From contig JALFRH010000162.1 of NCBI GenBank assembly GCA_022785155.1, positions 1-7,911 on the forward strand: a stretch of DNA of 7,911 nt. The letters are read 5' to 3'. The notes below the pieces were generated by a model, which was given only the letters and a program-made list of their open reading frames with translations, searched no databases and was not told the DNA's origin. The DNA comes from Spirochaetales bacterium. GTDB taxonomy: Bacteria; Spirochaetota; Spirochaetia; Sphaerochaetales; Sphaerochaetaceae. Shown here piece by piece: positions 1 to 5,643 of the stretch. Position 1 is the stretch's first letter. Each line of letters starts with the position of its first letter. The position numbers and the translations under genes were made by a program.

Positions 1-60
1 ATGAAGACAGGCGTATATATATTCTCAGAAATAGAAGAAGGAGAACTGAATTTTGAATAA
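1..60 (+). CDS. 3' end of upstream gene, probably lptC (partial)
   Basis: Frame 1 is open from the window edge and ends at TAA 58-60, giving a 19-residue tail (starting MKTGVYIFSE). The ATG at position 1 is probably internal, because the gene continues off the left edge. The stop overlaps the start of lptA by 8 nt, the kind of overlap seen between co-translated genes. In many diderm bacteria the gene immediately before lptA is lptC, the membrane-anchored periplasmic bridge component of the LPS transporter, so lptC is the best guess. The identity rests on position only, since 19 residues are too few to recognise a family. Confidence 0.55.
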   Translation: MKTGVYIFSEIEEGELNFE

Positions 61-679
61 GAGACCAATGGCACTATTATTTATGGCTTTTCTATCTCTA
101 TCCCTTCTCTTTTCTGAGACCATCTCCTTCTCCGGTGGAGAAAGCATACTTATTATGAGGGAAGGAGAAAAATCTGTAAGCCTGAAGAACGAGGCTGTGG
201 TCACCACCGGTTCGATACATATCAATGCCGATGAGATGACTCTCAGTGGAGACAACTGGAAGACCATCTCCGCCAAGGGAGATATAAACATATCGGACGA
301 GGAAAGAGGAATTGAGATAAACACCGAATCCATCTGGTTTGATAGAGAGGACGAGATACTTGTAATCTCTTCCTGGTTTGAAATCGACGACACCAAGGAA
401 GAGCTCTATGCCCAGGCAGGAAGCCTCAACTACGATATGAAGAACGAGAAACTTGAAATGGGCATGCAGGTCACCCTCTTCAAGATTGCAGAGGGAGAAG
501 TGATGAAGTGCACTTCCGAGTCTGTGACCTACGACAAGGCTTCAGGGCTTCTTACTCTTAAGGGAGGAGCCTATGTAGTGTGGAAGGGTGACGAGTATAG
601 AGCCCAGATCATTACTGTAGACACCAAGGACAACACCATCACTCTATCAGGAAGAATCAAGGGGACCATTAATGGCTGA
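53..679 (+). CDS. lptA: LptA/OstA-like periplasmic LPS-transport protein
   Basis: This is a 208-residue protein likely to form part of the periplasmic bridge that carries lipopolysaccharide from the inner to the outer membrane. Residues 1 to about 24 look like a signal peptide: Asn-Lys-Arg-Pro, then a hydrophobic stretch rich in Leu, Phe and Met, then small residues. The rest is made of short alternating strands such as GSIHINADEMTLSG and AQAGSLNYDMKNEKLEM, typical of the OstA/LptA beta-jellyroll. Length is close to the usual 170-210 residues. The TTG start at 53 is chosen because AAGGAG lies at 38-43, 9 nt upstream; ATG at 68 would shorten the positively charged N-terminus and sits further from this ribosome site. 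The gene overlaps the preceding one by 8 nt and lptB by 8 nt, so it belongs to an lpt operon. Sequence in this family is poorly conserved, so the call leans partly on context. Confidence 0.82.
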   Translation: MNKRPMALLFMAFLSLSLLFSETISFSGGESILIMREGEKSVSLKNEAVVTTGSIHINADEMTLSGDNWKTISAKGDINISDEERGIEINTESIWFDREDEILVISSWFEIDDTKEELYAQAGSLNYDMKNEKLEMGMQVTLFKIAEGEVMKCTSESVTYDKASGLLTLKGGAYVVWKGDEYRAQIITVDTKDNTITLSGRIKGTING

Positions 680-1400
680 TAAACTGGAAGTAAAGCACCT
701 CTCCAAATATTATGGTAAGAAACACGTTGTAAAGGACGTGTCCTTTTCAATGGAAAGCGGAGACATTACAGGTCTCTTGGGCCCCAATGGTGCAGGAAAG
801 ACCACTTCCTTCTATATGATAGTCGGCTTTATCAAGGCCAACGGAGGAGAAATCCTCATTAACGGGGAAGATATTACGCCGCTGGCAATGCACCAGAGAT
901 CGAAATTGGGCTTGGCATACCTTCCCCAGGAGCCTTCCATCTTCCGTAAGCTTACTGTCGAAGACAATATCATGCTTGTGCTGGAGACCCAGGATTATCT
1001 ATCCGGCAAAGAGAGGAAAGAGAAACTGGAGGAGTTGTTGGCCAACTTCGGTATCGATAGAATAAGGCGACAATATGGATACACCCTCTCAGGAGGAGAG
1101 AGAAGAAGGACGGAAATAGCAAGGGCCTTGGCCACAAGCCCCAAGTTCCTTCTTCTGGACGAACCCTTTGCAGGAATAGACCCGAAAGCCGTATATGAAA
1201 TTAAGCAGATAGTAAAGCACCTGGCAAAGAGCGGCATAGGCATCCTCCTTACAGACCATAACGTACGGGATACCCTTGAGATTACAACCACAGCCCACAT
1301 AATATCCAACGGGGAAATACTGGTATCCGGAACAAGGGACGAAGTCTTGGATGACGACACTGCAAGAGAAATATACTTCGGCAGGGACTTCGACGAATAA
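672..1400 (+). CDS. lptB: LPS export ABC transporter ATPase LptB
   Basis: LptB is the cytoplasmic ATPase that, with LptF and LptG, extracts LPS from the inner membrane and pushes it along the LptC-LptA bridge. The 242 residues match the family length (about 240). Motifs are complete: Walker A GPNGAGKTT at 37-45, Q-loop YLPQEPSIF at 83-91 (the LptB-type form), ABC signature LSGGERRR at 139-146, Walker B FLLLDEP at 159-165 with catalytic Glu164, D-loop GIDP at 168-171, and H-loop His196 in TDHNVR. The ATG start at 672 has AAGGGG at 659-664, 7 nt upstream, and overlaps the lptA stop by 8 nt, suggesting coupled translation. rpoN starts 10 nt after the stop. LptF/LptG are not in the window. No missing residues are seen. 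Confidence 0.96.
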   Translation: MADKLEVKHLSKYYGKKHVVKDVSFSMESGDITGLLGPNGAGKTTSFYMIVGFIKANGGEILINGEDITPLAMHQRSKLGLAYLPQEPSIFRKLTVEDNIMLVLETQDYLSGKERKEKLEELLANFGIDRIRRQYGYTLSGGERRRTEIARALATSPKFLLLDEPFAGIDPKAVYEIKQIVKHLAKSGIGILLTDHNVRDTLEITTTAHIISNGEILVSGTRDEVLDDDTAREIYFGRDFDE

Positions 1401-1410
1401 AAGGTGATCT

Positions 1411-2769
1411 ATGGCTCAGAATATCGCTCTATCAATGTCACAAACCCAGCGTATGGACGCCTCTCAGATGCAGGTGCTGGAGATTGTGACCCTACCTTTG
1501 GAAGAGCTGTCGGATAAAATAAAGAAAGAAGCCGAGAAAAACCCTGTAATAAACATAAAAGAAAACGAAGGCTCCTATGAAGACCTTTCCTCCCGTTTCC
1601 ATTCCTCCCCTTCCTCCTACTCCGATGAGGCAAACTCTTCCGAGTACTCTGACGATGGGGAAAACGATTGGTTTGAAAAGACGGTGACTGAAAAAGAGAG
1701 CCTTACGGAGCACTTGATGAAGCAATTGGGGTATCTGACTCTGGACGAGCAAGTGAAAAAGGCTGCAGAGATCATCATCTCTTCTCTGGATCCCCATGGC
1801 TTTACCGGCCCCGATCCCTCCGCCCTTCTCCCGGATGAGCTGAAAAGCTGTGCGAAAGAGGCGGTGGAGGCGGTACAGACCTTGGAGCCCACAGGTGTGG
1901 GAGCAAAGGACTGGAGAGGAGCAATAATGCTACAGATAAGGGAGATAGAGAAGAATCCCGATGAAATCTCCAGATACAAGGACATTATTTATCATGGCCT
2001 CGATTACATCAAAGAAGGAAAGTTGGATGCCTTGGCAAGAGCTCTGAAAATAGGAAGAGGAGATTTGGACGGAATGCTGGAAGTCTTAAGGACCCTCACC
2101 CCCTTCCCCGGCCTCAAATATTCTTCAGATTATACCCAATACTCTGTTCCCGAGCTCTCTTTCCATAACCAGGACGGGACCATACACATGAAGGTATTGA
2201 AGGGCAACCTACCTTCCCTTGAAATAGACGACTCTTATTTATCCATGAGGGAAGAGCTGAAAAAGAACAAAAGCGATAAGGGAAAGGAAGCCTTGAAGTA
2301 TTTGGGGGAGAATATTACATCTGCCCAGAGCCTTGTGAAGATGCTCTCCTTCAGATACTCCTCCCTGGAGAAAATCGGCCTAGTGCTGGCAGATAAACAA
2401 AGGGATTTCTTCCTCTACGGCCCTATGTTCCTAAAGGGACTTACAATGACTGAGACTGCGGAAATAATGGGTGTAAACGTCAGTACGGTCTCCAAAATGG
2501 CCGCCATGAAATATGTAGATACAGATTGGGGCATCTATCCTTTGCGTTTCTTCTTCTCTACGGAAGTGAAGAAAGAAGACGGAGAGGATCTGTCAAAGAA
2601 CTCGGTAAAGTTGATGATAGAGAAAATCATCAATGAAAACACAGGAAAGAAGGCCCTTTCAGACCAGAAGATAGCAGACGCCTTGGCCAAGGAGGGCATC
2701 AAGATAGCCCGTAGGACTGTTGCCAAATATAGGTCTGAAATGGCCTTGGACTCATCTAGGGACAGATGA
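1411..2769 (+). CDS. rpoN: RNA polymerase sigma-54 factor RpoN
   Basis: Sigma-54 directs RNA polymerase to -24/-12 promoters and needs an AAA+ activator for melting. The 452-residue protein has all regions. Region I (residues 1-46) carries Gln/Leu-rich activator contacts (SQTQRM, QMQVLEIVTLPLEEL, KNPVI). Region II (about 50-98) is low-complexity and rich in Ser, Asp and Glu. The core-binding region follows (about 99-240, including LEPTGVGAKDW). The C-terminal DNA-binding part has a helix-turn-helix at 344-364 (MTETAEIMGVNVSTVSKMAA), then KYVDTDWGIYPLRFFFS, and the RpoN box ARRTVAKYR at 433-441, which reads the -24 element. AAGGTG at 1401-1406 is the ribosome site. The gene follows lptB by 10 nt and is probably co-transcribed with it, as in E. 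coli. Its last 18 nt overlap a convergent pseudogene. No activator gene is in the window. Confidence 0.97.
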   Translation: MAQNIALSMSQTQRMDASQMQVLEIVTLPLEELSDKIKKEAEKNPVINIKENEGSYEDLSSRFHSSPSSYSDEANSSEYSDDGENDWFEKTVTEKESLTEHLMKQLGYLTLDEQVKKAAEIIISSLDPHGFTGPDPSALLPDELKSCAKEAVEAVQTLEPTGVGAKDWRGAIMLQIREIEKNPDEISRYKDIIYHGLDYIKEGKLDALARALKIGRGDLDGMLEVLRTLTPFPGLKYSSDYTQYSVPELSFHNQDGTIHMKVLKGNLPSLEIDDSYLSMREELKKNKSDKGKEALKYLGENITSAQSLVKMLSFRYSSLEKIGLVLADKQRDFFLYGPMFLKGLTMTETAEIMGVNVSTVSKMAAMKYVDTDWGIYPLRFFFSTEVKKEDGEDLSKNSVKLMIEKIINENTGKKALSDQKIADALAKEGIKIARRTVAKYRSEMALDSSRDR

Positions 2770-3149
2770 ATCTTTCCTGACAATAAATATACCGGCTGCC
2801 AGTGCCGATAGCGTAGCCACGGCCACAAGGCCTGTGCATTCTACTACGGTCTTGGCAATGGCTGAAGCTATCTCCTTGCTGAGAAGTATATTCATTATGG
2901 GTGTGGACTGTGCCATATATACCATGAAGGGCACCAAGTATGAAGAAAGGTAAGCAAGAAGAAGAGTTGAGTCTGGGTTCCTATTCCTGCCCTCCCCACT
3001 CTTATTTCTGACATTATCAAGGCCTTTTTACCCACCTCGGGATTATTCAAATGGACTTCATCCATTGCAGATACTACGTCTACAGCCAAGTCCATCACAG
3101 CTCCTCCCGAGGAGAGCATCACCACAGAGGAGAAAGTCCAGATTCCCAA
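2752..3149 (-). pseudogene. Decayed C-terminal fragment of a YibE/F-like membrane protein
   Basis: On the minus strand two overlapping frames together read as the C-terminal third of a YibE/F-type multi-pass membrane protein. The first frame (from about 3149) carries GGAVMDLAVDVVSAMDE, NNPEVGKKALIMSE and VGRAGIGT, which match the family signature of the form GAVMDvamSi..al.E...NP and nIGRDiiGT. The second frame, entered at about 2965-2980, carries TLLLAYLSSYLVPF and a final hydrophobic helix (GLVAVATLSALAAGIFIV), ending at TGA 2754-2752. Adding one base near 2967 would join the frames as GTQT-x-TLLLAY, so a single-base deletion is the simplest explanation. A stop lies in frame just upstream, around 3157, and none of the usual N-terminal two-thirds is present before hpf. 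The fragment is therefore truncated as well as frameshifted. Its end overlaps the rpoN end by 18 nt. Family function is not established. Assignment is from remembered family motifs, not a search. Confidence 0.7.
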
Positions 3150-3262
3150 AGATTATGAAAACCAGTGTAAAAGTTTAATTTATTCAACACCTCTTTTTCT
3201 TATAGTGTAGTTTTTTAGTTGTTTCAAAACACCAGAGAAGCCTATATACACGTGATTTTCAT
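3150..3262. other. AT-rich non-coding stretch upstream of hpf
   Basis: This stretch is visibly richer in A and T than its surroundings and shows no credible reading frame on either strand. It holds one weak sigma-70-like pair on the + strand, TTGTTT at 3219-3224 and TATATA at 3243-3248 with 18 nt between, which could serve hpf. No terminator with a clear stem and T-run was found for rpoN here or in the pseudogene. Confidence 0.4.
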
Positions 3263-3291
3263 TTGTCTTTTGGCCCATATGGGCTGATAAT
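3263..3291 (+). promoter_or_regulatory. Candidate sigma-70-type promoter for hpf
   Basis: TTGTCT at 3263-3268 and GATAAT at 3286-3291 are separated by 17 nt, a good spacing for a housekeeping promoter. The spacer contains a perfect 12-bp palindrome, GCCCATATGGGC at 3273-3284, which could be an operator. The resulting leader would be roughly 70 nt. Similar pairs occur by chance in AT-rich DNA, so this is only a candidate. Confidence 0.35.
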
Positions 3292-3303
3292 ATATTTAGA
3301 TAT

Positions 3304-3319
3304 TGGATTATCCATTGCA
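3304..3319 (+). promoter_or_regulatory. Candidate sigma-54 (-24/-12) promoter for hpf
   Basis: TGGATTATCCATTGCA has the invariant GG (3305-3306) and GC (3317-3318) at the correct 12-nt separation, and the -12 element TTGCA is a full match to the TGGCAC-N5-TTGCA consensus. The CAC part of the -24 element is not matched (ATT). Transcription would start near 3330, about 38 nt before the hpf ATG. The location directly downstream of rpoN and upstream of hpf makes it plausible. No activator-binding site was identified. Confidence 0.35.
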
Positions 3320-3367
3320 CTTGGATATCGCTTAGACTGCAAAGGCCATAGGGAAGAGGAGGTATTT

Positions 3368-3664
3368 ATGAACATCACTTTCAGAGGCATAGGCTACACA
3401 CCAAACGACGAAGACAGAGCATTTCTCGACAAAAAGCTCCAGAAGATCGCTTTCGCTGAAGATTATCTTCACGATCTTGACATCGCTGTAAAGAAGGAGG
3501 CGAAGGGCATCGGTTTCCATCTTGATGCTGTTCTTCACTTTGTATGGAGAAAAGAAAAAGTCGTAAGCGAGGACTGCTACGAACTATATGAGGGAATAGA
3601 AAAACTTGCAGATAAGATCCAATCAGCAGCAAAGAAAGAAAAGGAGATTGTAAAAGACAACTGA
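3368..3664 (+). CDS. hpf: Ribosome hibernation promoting factor (HPF/RaiA family, short form)
   Basis: A 98-residue protein of the HPF/YfiA family, which binds the small ribosomal subunit at the mRNA/tRNA channel and stores ribosomes in an inactive state during slow growth. It begins MNITFRGIGYTPNDEDRAFL, with the family's first strand and helix, then KLQKIAFAEDYLHDLDIAV, a central strand region (FHLDAVLHFVW), and the helix YELYEGIEKLADKIQ ending in a Lys-rich tail. The length is that of the short form (E. coli HPF is 95 residues); the C-terminal dimerisation domain of long HPF is absent. The start is fixed by AGGAGG at 3357-3362, 5 nt before ATG 3368. A longer frame to 3263 has no support and would read through the candidate promoters. 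In E. coli hpf directly follows rpoN; here a pseudogene lies between them, so hpf probably has its own promoter. A terminator follows. Confidence 0.9.
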   Translation: MNITFRGIGYTPNDEDRAFLDKKLQKIAFAEDYLHDLDIAVKKEAKGIGFHLDAVLHFVWRKEKVVSEDCYELYEGIEKLADKIQSAAKKEKEIVKDN

Positions 3665-3676
3665 TTAATCATACTT

Positions 3677-3700
3677 GAGGGGCTCGAAAGGAGCCCCTTT
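3677..3700 (+). terminator. Rho-independent terminator after hpf
   Basis: GGGGCTC (3679-3685), a five-base loop GAAAG, and GAGCCCC (3691-3697) form a perfect 7-bp GC-rich stem, extendable by an A-T and a G-T pair. It is followed by TTTATCAT, a short and imperfect T-run. It lies 12 nt after the hpf stop, where a terminator is expected. Confidence 0.8.
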
Positions 3701-3957
3701 ATCATGATGGCGCCTGGTCATTTCAGAGAATCCATCTAAGGCCTTGGACACCGCGTCCAGCCCCCATCTTCACGCCTATAGGCGATATATTCGCTAGTAA
3801 TATCAAGTTTCTATTATCCTCCTTCGTAACCCTTGGAAGGGAACTTGGAAAGTGCCTCATATACAAGGGGCTAAACGGTGCTTATTCCCAGCCATTACAG
3901 ATGAAGATATGATACTATTCCATTGAACCTCTTTCAGGAGAGACTTAACATCTAGAT
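3701..3957. other. Intergenic region between the hpf terminator and the lexA-like gene
   Basis: No convincing gene is present. On the minus strand one frame stays open from 3881 to TGA 3725-3723 (52 codons, ending in GVKMGAGRGVQGLRWIL) and neighbouring frames add short protein-like pieces. This could be another gene relic, but I do not recognise a family. On the + strand TATGAT at 3904-3909 could be a -10 element for the lexA-like gene, without a good -35. AGGAG at 3936-3940 lies 17 nt from the ATG, too far for a normal ribosome site. Confidence 0.35.
3773..3794. promoter_or_regulatory. Two overlapping inverted repeats upstream of the lexA-like gene
   Basis: CGCCTATAGGCG (3773-3784) is a perfect 12-bp palindrome. 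It overlaps GCGA-TATAT-TCGC (3782-3794), a 4-bp inverted repeat with a 5-nt spacer. Such dyads about 170 nt before a regulator gene could be operators, possibly for autoregulation. The inner 9-mer GATATATTC recurs in the uvrC/photolyase gap. Function is inferred only from symmetry and position. Confidence 0.35.
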
Positions 3958-4557
3958 ATGAAAGGCCCTACAAAAAAGCAGCAGGAGATTCTCCTTTTCA
4001 TCTCATCATTTATATCACAGTATGGATTTGCCCCCAGCCTCAAGGAAATGGCGGACCATTTCCATATCTCTTCCGCTGCAGTCCACTACGCACTTATTTC
4101 CATGGAGAAAAAGGGCCTGGTAGATAAAGTAGGTAACGGAGCCAGATCCATAATACTATCATCAGATGTAAGAAAAGATATGGGAAACACCCCCGTCCCC
4201 CTCTATCAAGGGGAGCCTGATTCATCAAGTCTGGAAAATGGAAGCCTTGACACTCTCTTTGTCCCTTCTTCCCTGGCCTCCCCCTCCACCTTCGCCTTCA
4301 TAGTCACCTCCTGGTCCATGAAGGAAGGAGGAATACTCCCGGGGGATATCGCCATCCTGGATAAAGAAAGGGAAGCGAAGGACGGCGATATAGTCTTGGG
4401 CTATCCAGAGGGAGGAGACGGCAAAATGGAGCTGAGAAGGCTGAGGAAACTCAAGACACTCTTCGAGCTTTGGCCTGAAAACGATAGTATGGGCATTACC
4501 AGAAGCCAAAATATGGTGATTTGTGGTATCCTCAGAGAGATACGGAGGAAATATTAG
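3958..4557 (+). CDS. lexA: LexA-family repressor, apparently unable to self-cleave
   Basis: LexA represses DNA-damage genes and normally cuts itself when RecA is activated. The 199-residue length is typical (E. coli 202). The N-terminal winged helix-turn-helix is intact: KKQQEILLFISSFI at 6-19, GFAPSLKEMADHFHISSAAV at 23-42, then the helix ending EKKG at 50-53. The C-terminal S24 peptidase fold is recognisable: VPLYQGEP at 80-87, SWSMKEGGILPGDIAIL at 118-134 with catalytic Ser120, DGDIVLGY at 142-149, and LWPEN at 171-175. Two key features are missing. The Ala-Gly cleavage pair is replaced by Gln84-Gly85, with about four residues of the loop lost. The catalytic Lys (in the family VKR) is Arg160 in ELRRL. 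It may therefore be a constitutive or differently controlled repressor. The start fits the family although the ribosome site is weak; an in-frame TAA at 3946 rules out a longer form. Its stop overlaps the holA start. Confidence 0.8.
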   Translation: MKGPTKKQQEILLFISSFISQYGFAPSLKEMADHFHISSAAVHYALISMEKKGLVDKVGNGARSIILSSDVRKDMGNTPVPLYQGEPDSSSLENGSLDTLFVPSSLASPSTFAFIVTSWSMKEGGILPGDIAILDKEREAKDGDIVLGYPEGGDGKMELRRLRKLKTLFELWPENDSMGITRSQNMVICGILREIRRKY

Positions 4558-5639
4558 TGGCTGTATTTTTGCTTCTGGGCCCGGAAGAAGGGGAAAAAGC
4601 TGAATTCATCAAAAGGGAGAAGGACAAAATCCGTTCTCTTTATCCAGACTTTGAAGACTATGTCTTCTTTGGCGGCGATGAAGACGGAGGCGGCTTGTCA
4701 TCGGCCCTTTCCCAAAGTTCCCTTTTTTCTTCCTATCGTTTCGTTGTCCTGAAGCACTACGAAAACGTAAAGAAGACAGACGAAACATATTCTTCCTTGG
4801 ATGACTTCGGCTCCAATGCACAGGATGACTGCACATTGATAGTGACCACCACCGAGACATCCAGCGCCAACCTGCCAAAGGCACTTGTATCCCTTGCAGG
4901 AAAAGAAAACACCATAGTCTTCTGGGAGATGTTCGATAACGAAAAGAGACGCTGGATAAGGGAGTTTTCATCAAGGGAGGGCTACAGGATAACGGAAGAC
5001 GCCATTGATGAGATTCTCTCTTCCGTGGACAACAACACCCAGGAAATGAAGAGTTTGGTGGGCTCCATCACAAACTTTCTGAAAATACAGAAAAGCGAAA
5101 ACAAAACCATAGACCTTGAAACCATCGAAGCCTACAGCGTAAGGACCAAGGGTGAAAACGGATACTCCCTTTTCAGGGCCATAGGAGAAGGAAATCTGGA
5201 GAAGGCCCTTCTATCCGTCCAGTCCATTCTTCTCAACGACTCCAGGGATATGATCCCAGCTCTGTCGGTGCTGGCCACTTCCTTTAGAAGGCTTGAAGCC
5301 TGTATTACAATGAGAAACGATGGAAAGAGCGAGAAGGAGATCTTCGATAGCGTCACCTTCGTCTCCCCTTACTCCTCCCGTCCTGGATCCAAGAGAAACG
5401 TTGGCGTAGGGGGAAGGGAGAAAGACCTGTATAGAAAGGCCATGAAGATATATAGTCTGGAAGACACAGGAAGGATTATCTCCCTACTGGGCCGTTATGA
5501 CACCATAATCAAGTCCTCCTCCACAGACCTTTTGAAGCTTTATGCAGAAAAACTCGTCTACTCCATTATAGTCGGGAGAGGGAAAGAGACTCCTCTATCC
5601 CTGGACCCACCCAAAATGGAGAAGAACTACTTTGTTTAG
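4557..5639 (+). CDS. holA: DNA polymerase III delta subunit HolA
   Basis: HolA is the clamp-loader subunit that opens the beta sliding clamp during replication. The 360-residue protein has the family N-terminus, AVFLLLGPEEGEKAEFIKRE (residues 2-21), then the segment SLFSSYRFVVLKHYENVKK, where the family has its strand-helix with the conserved F...R.V.l. A divergent AAA+ half follows (TLIVTTTETSSANLPKAL), then a domain around DEILSSVDNNTQEMKSLVGS, and a helical C-terminal collar region. Length is slightly above the E. coli protein (343). The GTG start at 4557 is preferred over ATG 4521 because GGAGG lies at 4544-4548, 8 nt upstream, homology begins right after it, and it forms a TAGTG overlap with the lexA-like stop. 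This implies coupled translation of the two. The stop lies 4 nt from the convergent uvrC stop, with no terminator visible between. HolA is a weakly conserved family, so confidence is good rather than absolute. Confidence 0.87.
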   Translation: MAVFLLLGPEEGEKAEFIKREKDKIRSLYPDFEDYVFFGGDEDGGGLSSALSQSSLFSSYRFVVLKHYENVKKTDETYSSLDDFGSNAQDDCTLIVTTTETSSANLPKALVSLAGKENTIVFWEMFDNEKRRWIREFSSREGYRITEDAIDEILSSVDNNTQEMKSLVGSITNFLKIQKSENKTIDLETIEAYSVRTKGENGYSLFRAIGEGNLEKALLSVQSILLNDSRDMIPALSVLATSFRRLEACITMRNDGKSEKEIFDSVTFVSPYSSRPGSKRNVGVGGREKDLYRKAMKIYSLEDTGRIISLLGRYDTIIKSSSTDLLKLYAEKLVYSIIVGRGKETPLSLDPPKMEKNYFV

Positions 5640-5643
5640 AGTT

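Noticed and set aside
2856..2871. Sigma-54-like site TGGCAATGGCTGAAGC inside the relic
   Set aside because: The GG to GC spacing is one base too long, and spacing is strict in these promoters.
2720..2953. 77-codon + strand frame across the rpoN end
   Set aside because: It is antisense to the YibE/F relic, has no ribosome site, and its protein shows no recognisable feature.
3263..3367. N-terminal extension of hpf by 35 codons
   Set aside because: AGGAGG sits 5 nt before ATG 3368, the HPF fold begins there, and the extension would run through candidate promoters.
3745..3759. Hairpin TGGAC-ACCGC-GTCCA as a terminator
   Set aside because: The stem is only 5 bp and it is followed by a C-run, not a T-run.
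4521..4556. holA start at ATG 4521
   Set aside because: It lies inside the lexA-like gene without a ribosome site, and similarity to HolA begins after GTG 4557, which has GGAGG 8 nt upstream.
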